From NCBI RefSeq assembly GCF_000421185.1, contig NZ_ATWJ01000007.1, positions 310,001-374,000 of the forward strand: a stretch of 64,000 nt of DNA. Reading direction: 5' to 3'. Position numbers and translations under genes: made by a program. The notes under the pieces were generated by a model, which had not been told where the DNA came from, made no database searches, and saw only the letters and a list, made by a program, of their open reading frames with translations. How positions within the stretch are numbered: position 1 is the first letter of the stretch; each line of letters opens with the position of its first letter. This document shows positions 24,326 through 31,372 of the stretch, piece by piece. This DNA comes from Ornithinimicrobium pekingense DSM 21552. Its GTDB lineage: Bacteria > Actinomycetota > Actinomycetes > Actinomycetales > Dermatophilaceae.

Positions 24326-25266
24326 TGCGCCCCCTGATCATCGACTGCGACCCCGGGCACGACGACGCCCTCGCCCTGCTCCTAGCCGTGGCTTCCCCGA
24401 CGCTTGACTTAAGAGCGGTAACCACCTGCTTCGGCAACTGCTCGGTCCAGGACGCCACCCGCAACGCTCTACGGATCCTGACCCTGGCCGGCGCGACGCA
24501 CATACCCGTCGCGCAGGGTGCTTCTGGGCCGTTGACCGGCGAAGTGGCCCTCGGCAACTACGTCCACGGTGTCTCCGGTCTGGACGGGCCTGACCTGCCC
24601 GAGCCAGGCATGGAGGTAGTCGCCCAGGACGCCGTCAAGCTGCTCGCCGACGTCCTGCGCAACTCGGATGAGAAGGTCACCCTGGCCGTCACCGGGCCGA
24701 TGACCAACGTGGCCCGCCTGCTCCAGCAGCACCCCGAGCTCACCCCGCGCATTGACGAGATCATCTTCATGGGCGGTTCTACCGAACGCGGAAACCACAC
24801 TCCGACGGCGGAGTTCAACACCTACGCCGACCCCGAGGCCCTCGACGTCGTGCTCCAGACAGGCGTGCCGGTCCGCATGATCGGCCTGAACCTGACACAC
24901 CAGGCACTGGCCACCCCGGAGGTCGTCCGGCGCATGTCTGACATGCAACACAGCGTCGGCCAGATCTGCGCCGGCTGGATGGGCTTTTTCGGCGCCTCCT
25001 ACCGCAAGGTCTGGGAGTTCGACGCGCCGCCGGTCCACGACCCATGCACGATCGTGGCCCTCATCGACCCTGGGGCTGTCACCTGGCGTGAGGCGTTCCT
25101 CGCGGTCGAGCTCGAGGGCCGATGGACCCGCGGCACCACCGTGGTGGACCTGCACGAGCGTTACCCCGACCAGGCCCCCAACGCCCAGGTCGCCACCGTC
25201 CTCGATCGTGACCGATACTGGCGCATCGTGCTTGAGGCCCTCGACAAGCTCGGGACTGCCGCGTGA
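24322..25266 (+). CDS. Inosine-uridine-preferring nucleoside hydrolase family protein
   Basis: This 314-residue enzyme carries the family signatures DCDPGHDDALALLLA (Ca2+- and ribose-binding Asp cluster), VTGPMTNVARLL, EIIFMGGSTERGNHTPTAEF, and VHDPCTIVALI with the catalytic His and an Asp ligand. Nucleoside hydrolases cut the N-glycosidic bond of ribonucleosides to free base and ribose. The next gene is a ribokinase (GTGA overlap), so released ribose would enter the pentose phosphate pathway directly. This pair defines the substrate class of the cluster. Confidence 0.9.
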   Translation: MMRPLIIDCDPGHDDALALLLAVASPTLDLRAVTTCFGNCSVQDATRNALRILTLAGATHIPVAQGASGPLTGEVALGNYVHGVSGLDGPDLPEPGMEVVAQDAVKLLADVLRNSDEKVTLAVTGPMTNVARLLQQHPELTPRIDEIIFMGGSTERGNHTPTAEFNTYADPEALDVVLQTGVPVRMIGLNLTHQALATPEVVRRMSDMQHSVGQICAGWMGFFGASYRKVWEFDAPPVHDPCTIVALIDPGAVTWREAFLAVELEGRWTRGTTVVDLHERYPDQAPNAQVATVLDRDRYWRIVLEALDKLGTAA

Positions 25267-26159
25267 CCAAACAGGCCGATGTCATCGTCGTTGGGTCGGC
25301 GAACCTCGACACCACGCTTCGGGTGTGTCGTGTGCCCGCGCCGGGGGAGACGCTGCTTGCCAGCGGCAGCAGTGTCACACCCGGTGGCAAGGGAGCGAAC
25401 CAGGCGGTAGCCGCTGCGGCCGCCGGAGGGAAGGTGCACTTTATCGGTGCCCTCGGCCGGGACTCGGCCGGTGAGACGATGCGCGAGAGCCTGCGTAGCC
25501 ACGGGGTGGACATCTCCGGGACGCACCTCCTCCAGGCCCCCACGGGCACGGCCACCGTGATCGTTGACGACTCAGGCGAGAACCTGATCGTGGTCAACCC
25601 AGGCGCCAACGCGCTGCTCTCAATCGAGCACGTCGATGAGGTCCTGGCCGAGATCGAGGCACCTGTGGTGCTGTGCCAGCTCGAGGTGCCGCTTGAGACG
25701 GTTCGGGCCGCTGCCGAGCAGAACCCAGGGCGCACCTTTGTGCTCAATCCGGCGCCCATGATGTCGGCAGATCGGCTCGCCTCCGTCCTGCTGCTGACCG
25801 ACATCCTCGTCCCCAACCAGTCCGAGCTAGCGCAGCTCACCGGCCGAGAGGTGCCCACGACCCTCGATGAGGTAACGGACTGCGTCAACGGACTGGAGTA
25901 CCGCGGCGCCGTCGTCGTCACGCTCGGCGCCCTGGGCGCGGCCGTGTTCCAGACCGTTGACGGAGCAGCCACGCACGTCCCTGCCCCGATCGTCAATACC
26001 GTCGACACCAGCGGAGCTGGCGACGTGTTCTGCGGCGTACTGGCCTACGGACTCAGCCAAGGCAGCGACCTCGTGACCGCCACCCGTCGGGCCGTCGCGC
26101 TCGCGGCAGAGAGCACCACCTTCCACGGTGCCCAGATGTCGAGCCGGAACCCGGTATGA
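25263..26159 (+). CDS. rbsK: Ribokinase (PfkB family)
   Basis: This 298-residue kinase has the ribokinase signatures GGKGANQAVAAAAAGG near the N-terminus and NTVDTSGAGDVFCGVLAYGL with the catalytic Asp and anion hole near the C-terminus. It phosphorylates D-ribose at O5 using ATP. Its length is normal (about 300). GTG 25263 overlaps the nucleoside-hydrolase stop and its own stop overlaps the M20 gene start, a sign of one coupled operon. Confidence 0.9.
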   Translation: MTKQADVIVVGSANLDTTLRVCRVPAPGETLLASGSSVTPGGKGANQAVAAAAAGGKVHFIGALGRDSAGETMRESLRSHGVDISGTHLLQAPTGTATVIVDDSGENLIVVNPGANALLSIEHVDEVLAEIEAPVVLCQLEVPLETVRAAAEQNPGRTFVLNPAPMMSADRLASVLLLTDILVPNQSELAQLTGREVPTTLDEVTDCVNGLEYRGAVVVTLGALGAAVFQTVDGAATHVPAPIVNTVDTSGAGDVFCGVLAYGLSQGSDLVTATRRAVALAAESTTFHGAQMSSRNPV

Positions 26160-27397
26160 GCGCCCTCAACAGCGCGGACACCCAATGGGTCAGCGACGGC
26201 ATCGCCCACCTGTCAACGCTCGTGGACAGCGATCTGCCCGGCTGGTCCCGCACCGGCTTCAGCGAACAGGACGCGGCTGCGCGCGACTGGATCCACGGAC
26301 AGATGCGGGCTCTAGGGCTGTCGGTCTCCACCGACCCCGTAGGCAACGTGATCGGTCGCCTGGACGGTCAAGACCCGAATGCGCCGGACATCGTGATCGG
26401 CAGCCACAGCGACACGGTGCCTGGCGGTGGCCGTTTCGACGGCATCGTCGGGGTGGTGGGTGCACTCGAGGTGATCCGGATGCTGCAACGCTCAGACGTC
26501 CGGCTGCGGCACGGACTGAGAGTTGTCGACTTCTCCAACGAAGAAGGCAATCCTCAAGGGGTCAAACTGGTGGGATCGCGAGCCGTCGCAGGGACGCTCG
26601 GAGCACAGGCGCTAGGCGCCACGGACGACGAGGGCCGGACGTTGGCCGAGCTCATGGCCGCCGGTGGACGCTCACCGGAGCATGTCGCATCGGCCCGCTG
26701 GGACCGTCGAGACGTCGCCGCCTACCTCGAGCTCCACATCGAGCAAGGCCCCCACCTCGAGGAAGCGGGAGCAAGTGTCGGTGTCGTCACTCGCGTCTGC
26801 GGCATCAGCACCTTCGCGCTCGAAGTGCAGGGACGCCGCGACCACGCAGGCACCACACCCATGGCGACACGCGCAGACGCGCTCTGTTGCGCCGCTGACG
26901 CGGTCCTGGCGGTGCAACGCATAGGGGCCAGCGGCACCGACACCGTCGGCACGGTCGGTGCAGTCACCACATCCAGTCCGTTGACCAACACCATCTCCGA
27001 AGATGCTCGAGTCACAGGAGAGTTCCGAAGTCCCGACGAGAGGCAGCTCCACGAGCTGCAGCGAGCTCTCGCCCAGACAGTGCCCGAGCTGGACGCACGA
27101 CACCGCACCCGCTCCGAGTTGATGTGGAAGACGGATGTCCCCGTAGTGATGGATGAGGCCCTCTCGAACCTCGCCATCGCCGCAGCAACAAACGTCGGGC
27201 ACCAGGCACTTCGCGTGTATTCAGGTGCCACGCACGACAGCGTCGAGATGTCTGCGATGATGCCAAGCGCGATGATCTTCGTGCCCTCAAGGGCAGGACG
27301 AAGCCATTGTCCCGAGGAGTGGACCGACTTGGTGGACATAGGGCACGGCGTTGACGTCCTCGCCGAAGCCGTACGTCTGCGCGACCAAGCACCCTGA
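26156..27397 (+). CDS. M20-family Zn-dependent carbamoylase/ureidase
   Basis: This 413-residue metallopeptidase-like enzyme belongs to the hydantoinase/carbamoylase branch (N-carbamoyl-L-amino acid hydrolase, allantoate amidohydrolase, beta-ureidopropionase). Metal-ligand motifs: VIGSHSDTVPGGGRFDG, VVDFSNEEGNPQG, ELHIEQGPHLEEAG and SGATHDSVEMSAMMPSAMIF. Such enzymes remove carbamoyl or ureido groups after ring opening of hydantoins, purines or pyrimidines. Placed after the nucleoside hydrolase, it would finish base degradation. ATG overlaps the ribokinase stop. It is the last gene of the operon. Confidence 0.88.
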   Translation: MSALNSADTQWVSDGIAHLSTLVDSDLPGWSRTGFSEQDAAARDWIHGQMRALGLSVSTDPVGNVIGRLDGQDPNAPDIVIGSHSDTVPGGGRFDGIVGVVGALEVIRMLQRSDVRLRHGLRVVDFSNEEGNPQGVKLVGSRAVAGTLGAQALGATDDEGRTLAELMAAGGRSPEHVASARWDRRDVAAYLELHIEQGPHLEEAGASVGVVTRVCGISTFALEVQGRRDHAGTTPMATRADALCCAADAVLAVQRIGASGTDTVGTVGAVTTSSPLTNTISEDARVTGEFRSPDERQLHELQRALAQTVPELDARHRTRSELMWKTDVPVVMDEALSNLAIAAATNVGHQALRVYSGATHDSVEMSAMMPSAMIFVPSRAGRSHCPEEWTDLVDIGHGVDVLAEAVRLRDQAP

Positions 27398-27662
27398 ACC
27401 CAGGGGAGTGGTATGCCCGCCGTCGTCGCGCTTCGGGCCTCGTGGACGGACGAGTCTCCGTGACCTGGCAGAACTGCACGGCGACGTGCCGCTCGCACAG
27501 CGTCGCAGGCACTGCTGGACTGCTGCACAGAGGTGACACGTGTAACCCTACGTCGCCGGCGGACGGGGACGTGTCTGCTTAGCCGTCGCTGGTAGGGCAG
27601 TGGCAGTCGCGCCTCGGCTACAGCTGCCTCGGGGCAGAAGTGAGCAGATGCACCCTGCAGGC

Positions 27663-27943
27663 CTGTCACAGAACTGGCACACGCGACTCAAGGCCCGTAT
27701 CGCCGCAGGTCAGAGCGATCTAGGTACGTTTCCCGCCGCCTCCACTCACGTGTCTCACGCTGTGGATTGTCATCACAGCACTGCCCGAAATCCGCACAAC
27801 TGCGCGGTTTCGGGCGGTGCGCCGAGATCGCGGAGCCTGCCTCGTGGTGAACCAAACTGCCCGTTTCCGGAAAGTTTCTGGCGCACAGCTGTCACAAGAC
27901 TCGGCCGCTCCGGCGTCGGGCAACTTGCGCGTCAAGGTACCCA
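27663..27943 (+). repeat. Imperfect ~280-base direct repeat, copy B
   Basis: This is the partner of 17951-18229 with the same five blocks in the same order: CTGTCACAGAACTG, then TTCCCGCCGCCTCCAC with GTGTCTCACGCTGTG, TCCGCACAACTGCGCGG, CTGGCGCACAGCTGTCACA, and AACTTGCGCGTCAAGGTACCC. Length differs by only two bases. The two copies bracket the LacI-to-M20 cluster of about 9 kb. Confidence 0.75.
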
Positions 27944-28472
27944 TCTCGCCTCGCTTTGAGGCCCATGTCCCGAGGACAGCGCGGGGGGAGGGGATGGAGG
28001 TTGCGGGGGGGGTGCGAAACCCCTGGGCTCAGCGCAATGACAAGTGGTCATACTGCTGACGCAGCGAGGTCTGATGTCAGCATCGCCGCAGCCGGGGCCG
28101 CTCGGTGAGAGATTCCCGTCATCTACATCAATGCCGGCAGTAGGAGGTGCATTCCCCACCCGCACTTCCGTTAGATGCCGCGGTGACTTCTTAGAGAAAG
28201 CCTTGGTCGAGAGGTTAAACGTGCTCCACAACAGCGACTTGATCAGGCGCGCAGGCTTGGACTCCGGCGACGCGGACTAGTTGGCTACTGCCGAGGACGT
28301 CGACGCGATTCAGCCACCGCCGCCCTGTAAAAGCACGGGGCGACCTGTTCTGCCGACGGAGCTCCAGGCACTGAGGAAGCGGTCACCGCACACGACGACA
28401 CCCAGTGGCGTACGCCGGGCGCAACAAGGAGGAGGTGTCTGAAACCGCCTGCTACGTCGACCCCTCCCCCCG

Positions 28473-28497
28473 CCCCGGCAGCTCAGGCCTGCCGGGG
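28473..28497 (-). terminator. Hairpin downstream of lsr2
   Basis: A perfect nine-base inverted repeat (CCCCGGCAG and CTGCCGGGG) with a seven-base loop lies 16 bases past the lsr2 stop. It lacks a U-tract but is GC-rich and well placed to end lsr2 transcription. Confidence 0.65.
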
Positions 28498-28512
28498 GGC
28501 GTGTGGTCGAAC

Positions 28513-28851
28513 TCAGGTAGCCGCGTGGTACGCGTCCTGAATCTCCTGGGAGATGCGGCCACGGCTCGACACCTTGTAGCCGTTCTCGTTCGCCCACTCC
28601 CGCATCTTGCGAAGCTGCGCACGGTCGGTCGGGGCGCTGCCACGACTGCCACCGGACTGACGACGGCCACCAACGCGACGGGCGGCATCGGTGTACTTCT
28701 GAATGACGTTGGCGAACTCGTCCGCCTCCTGCTGGGAGAGGTCAATCTCGTAGTCAGCGCCGAGGAAGCCAAACTTCACGGTCTGGCCGTCCTCACCCAG
28801 CTCCTTGCCGGTTAGATCCGAGACAAGGATGGTGATGACCGTCTGCGCCAC
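28513..28851 (-). CDS. lsr2: Lsr2 nucleoid-associated xenogeneic silencer
   Basis: This 112-residue protein has the two Lsr2 parts. The N-terminal dimerisation domain spans about residues 1-60 (VTILVSDLTGKELGEDGQTV). The C-terminal DNA-binding domain has the AT-hook-like RGR core in NENGYKVSSRGRISQEI. Lsr2 coats AT-rich, often foreign DNA and silences it; the family is confined to Actinomycetota. The start is GTG 28851 with GTAGGAGCC upstream. A TAAGAT hexamer about 40 bases upstream is a possible -10 element. It lies at the junction between the nucleoside cassette and the injection-system operon. Confidence 0.92.
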   Translation of the reverse strand: MAQTVITILVSDLTGKELGEDGQTVKFGFLGADYEIDLSQQEADEFANVIQKYTDAARRVGGRRQSGGSRGSAPTDRAQLRKMREWANENGYKVSSRGRISQEIQDAYHAAT

Positions 28852-29527
28852 TATGGCTCCTACGTGGTGTGTGGAGATGACGTTTGATCTTACGCACTAT
28901 GAGCCCTCAGCCCCAAGAAGCACACCCGGCCGCCGACCACCGGAGCAGCCCAGCCCCGGTGGTGACGAGATGACGCTCCGCGGTACTGGCGAGTCCTGTG
29001 ACGGTCGGGCGCGGTTCTTGTCCTGGGGGTCCGCGTGAACGCGAGCTCGGTCTTGGTGGACAAGGGGCGAGCGTTGGCTCGTTCAGACTCGTGCCCTTGG
29101 GCAGCACGAGCTGGCTGCCGTTGGTGAAGCGGACCTCGATCCAGGTTGAGGATCTGATCCGTCGCCTCCTAGTCGCCCTTGACCACGGCCTTCACCTTGA
29201 AGACCGCCTTGATCTCGATGCGGTTTCCCCTTTTTACGATGACGATGTTGTCGAAGAACAGCTTGAGCGGCGACAGCTTCTTGCCCTGCATCAGCCGCAA
29301 TTTGACCCAGTTGAACGAGTCGCAGGTTCCGGGCGGAGTTGTCCGCGCCGAGGTCCAGAACGTCCTACAGCCCGGCCGGTGCACTGGTCACGGAGGTCAG
29401 GGACGTTGCACCGCCACCTGCGGCATGTACGGAGTAACGGCGCCGCCTCGAGCGTGGCTTCACCGACACGGCTGGCGCTCCCGCCCTCCACCGTTGCCGG
29501 AGCAGCAACCTGCCCCTCAAGGAATGA
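28852..29527. other. Region upstream of lsr2 and downstream of the eCIS operon, with decayed coding traces
   Basis: No complete gene can be supported. Minus-strand frames give coding-like stretches: about 29060-29160 reads WIEVRFTNGSQLVLPKGTSL without a usual start codon, and 29169-29384 gives the short frame listed separately. The rest, up to the last eCIS stop at 29530, is without recognisable content. This may be the decayed 3' end of the eCIS operon. Confidence 0.5.
29169..29384 (-). CDS. Short unknown ORF, possibly a gene remnant
   Basis: The frame would encode 71 residues from a start at 29384. The C-terminal 50 residues (LRLMQGKKLSPLKLFFDNIV, then RGNRIEIKAVFKVKAVVKGD) look like genuine protein with alternating beta-strand character and lower GC than the eCIS genes; the first 20 residues look random. 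No ribosome site is seen. I do not recognise a family. It lies directly downstream of the last eCIS gene on the same strand and could be a truncated tail of another eCIS accessory gene. Confidence 0.3.
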   Translation of the reverse strand: MHRPGCRTFWTSARTTPPGTCDSFNWVKLRLMQGKKLSPLKLFFDNIVIVKRGNRIEIKAVFKVKAVVKGD

Positions 29528-31351
29528 TCAGTTGATCGGTGCTTGGACGTTGAAGAGAAGGTGGAAGGTCCCACCTTCGGTGCCGTCGCCGGACGGAAGG
29601 GCGGCTGACGTCGAACTCCACGCATTCCAGTCGAACCATCCCTTGTCCTTTCGGTGTTCTGTGCCGGCGGGCATGGACCAGATCTCGTCTAGGACTCCGC
29701 CAGATAGCTTGGTTCCAGCAAAATCGCAGTCCAGAGCACGCGGTGGCCCCTTGTCGCCCAGGAGCGCTGATCCGAGGCGAATTTGCACCAGATAGAGAAA
29801 TCCTTGGAATGGCGACTCCTCGAGTGCGTACAGTGTCTTTGTTCCAGATGGCGAGCCCGTGAGGGTTAGGCTAAGCTTCTTGATGGTGGTGAATTTGATG
29901 CCCAGCACGTCGTGCTCGGGATGAATCTCCCAAACTCGGAACCACGGGTCTGGGATGGCAAGTTGGGCTTGGTTCATCTGTTCGTCGAAGGTCACTTCTA
30001 TCCGTCGTTTGGAGTTCCATTCCAGGGGAAGCATGGCCCCGCTGGCGGGTGTGAAGGCCGTGATGCGCGGCGGCGGGGGAGGCGGGGCCGGTTGACCCAC
30101 TTTGATTGTCACCGAGTCAGCGGCGACGTGGCCGTCGGAGTCGGTGGCCTCCACGAGGACGGTGTGCTGCGTGTGCTCGTACGGTTTGTCTTGGTCGTCC
30201 CAGCTTAGGGTCGTGGTCAACGACGTTCCTGCACCCAAGGGCTCGTGTTGGGCATCGTGGTGGGAATCGAACCACTGCACGGAACCACCGGACAGCTCTC
30301 CGTCTTCTGGGTCGCTTGCCTTTGCCTTCAGCTCCAACCCCGTCTCGTGTGCCGATGGGAAGGTGCCTCCACTCTCGGGTTGAGTGATGGTCACGGTCGG
30401 GAGGTGGTCCGAACGGGGCGTGCAGCTGAACCCATAGCTGCCGAAGGACGCGAGGAAGCGGCGGTGCGAAAGCGGGTCGAGCGTGACCGTGCCCCGGGTG
30501 TCGACCTTGAGGTCGGCCAGAACAACCCACGGGGAGCAACAGTCGGGGCAGGGCCGGGTTCCGAGCCTTCGGATCCGCTCGCTGCACCCTACGGCCTCCT
30601 GCAAAGTCTCCACGGCCGAAGTCTTGTTAGTGGTGGAGCTCGTGTTTCTTGGGGCGGCGTAGCTGACGTCCTGGTGTGGTTGCTCGCGCAGGTCCTCCTG
30701 GTAGCAGTCGGGCAGCGAGTCGAGGACCGCCAGGGTGTAGGTCTCACCCACCCGGCTGTACTCGCACGGGTTGTCGTCGCACCCACAGTCGCAGGCGGTA
30801 CGCACCGGACGACGTTGCTCCTCCGCGTACCGCACGGCGAGGTAATAGGTGCGCTCGGGATCGCGCCGCTGGCGCACCGGGGCGCACCAAGGGTCAACCG
30901 GCGGCGCGCATCCATCGACTCCGTCGGGGCGCGGCTGGCGGATGTCGATCCGCACCGGTCCTGGGACGCACACCTCGTCACCGCAGCCAGACAGCGCGTA
31001 GCCCTCCCCGACCGTCACCGACCACGGCTGCGCCGCACCCTGCTGGTCAAGCGTCTGCGTGACGGTCAGGCCGCACGCAACGCCCCACCCGTGGAGCATC
31101 CGGTTGTGCCGGCGGTTGCGCCCGATCACCCACTGCTGGAGCGCCTCGAGGTCGCTCGGGCCCACGAGCTGACCGGCGAACCACCGCGGGCGTTCGCTGG
31201 CGCCCCCGCAGGTGGCGCAGCGGTGCCCGCCGCAGTCGCAGTCCCTGCCGTGCGTGCCGCAACCGGCCGTGCCTCCGCCGCAGCCGCGGCATCCCTCCGT
31301 GAGCCCCGACTCACCGACGCCGAGTTCGACCGTCCTTACATGTGCACTCAT
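29528..31351 (-). CDS. eCIS accessory protein with Cys-rich N-terminus, LHGWG domain and Ig-like part
   Basis: This 607-residue protein is the last gene of the injection-system operon. After a Cys/Gly/His-rich start (GCGGGTAGCGTHGRDCDCGG) comes the domain RWFAGQLVGPSDLEALQQWV with HNRMLHGWGVACGLTVT, shared with three other proteins of this operon. Residues about 340-425 read like a Big/PKD-type beta domain (VTITQPESGGTFPSAHETGL and HTVLVEATDSDGH). The C-terminal 180 residues (ITAFTPASGAMLPLEWNSKR; LDCDFAGTKLS; DGTEGGTFHLLFNVQAPIN) match the C-terminus of the next protein. The last third has lower GC than its neighbours. Possibly an external appendage or fibre component; function unproven. Confidence 0.65.
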   Translation of the reverse strand: MSAHVRTVELGVGESGLTEGCRGCGGGTAGCGTHGRDCDCGGHRCATCGGASERPRWFAGQLVGPSDLEALQQWVIGRNRRHNRMLHGWGVACGLTVTQTLDQQGAAQPWSVTVGEGYALSGCGDEVCVPGPVRIDIRQPRPDGVDGCAPPVDPWCAPVRQRRDPERTYYLAVRYAEEQRRPVRTACDCGCDDNPCEYSRVGETYTLAVLDSLPDCYQEDLREQPHQDVSYAAPRNTSSTTNKTSAVETLQEAVGCSERIRRLGTRPCPDCCSPWVVLADLKVDTRGTVTLDPLSHRRFLASFGSYGFSCTPRSDHLPTVTITQPESGGTFPSAHETGLELKAKASDPEDGELSGGSVQWFDSHHDAQHEPLGAGTSLTTTLSWDDQDKPYEHTQHTVLVEATDSDGHVAADSVTIKVGQPAPPPPPPRITAFTPASGAMLPLEWNSKRRIEVTFDEQMNQAQLAIPDPWFRVWEIHPEHDVLGIKFTTIKKLSLTLTGSPSGTKTLYALEESPFQGFLYLVQIRLGSALLGDKGPPRALDCDFAGTKLSGGVLDEIWSMPAGTEHRKDKGWFDWNAWSSTSAALPSGDGTEGGTFHLLFNVQAPIN

Positions 31352-31372
31352 CGTCATCACCTTTCGTCGTCG

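Larger units (their letters stand above)
27398..28512. other. Non-coding region between the nucleoside cluster and lsr2
   Basis: No gene is supported in these 1.1 kb; reading frames here lack family motifs and ribosome sites. The stretch holds repeat copy B (27663-27943), a G-rich run near 27985-28012, and a hairpin after lsr2. Composition is uneven and poorer in GC than the genes on both sides, as expected for a junction of acquired DNA. Confidence 0.7.

Noticed and set aside
27600-27959. Plus-strand open frame over repeat copy B
   Set aside because: No start signals, no homologous frame in copy A and a composition unlike protein; the repeat itself explains the conserved sequence.
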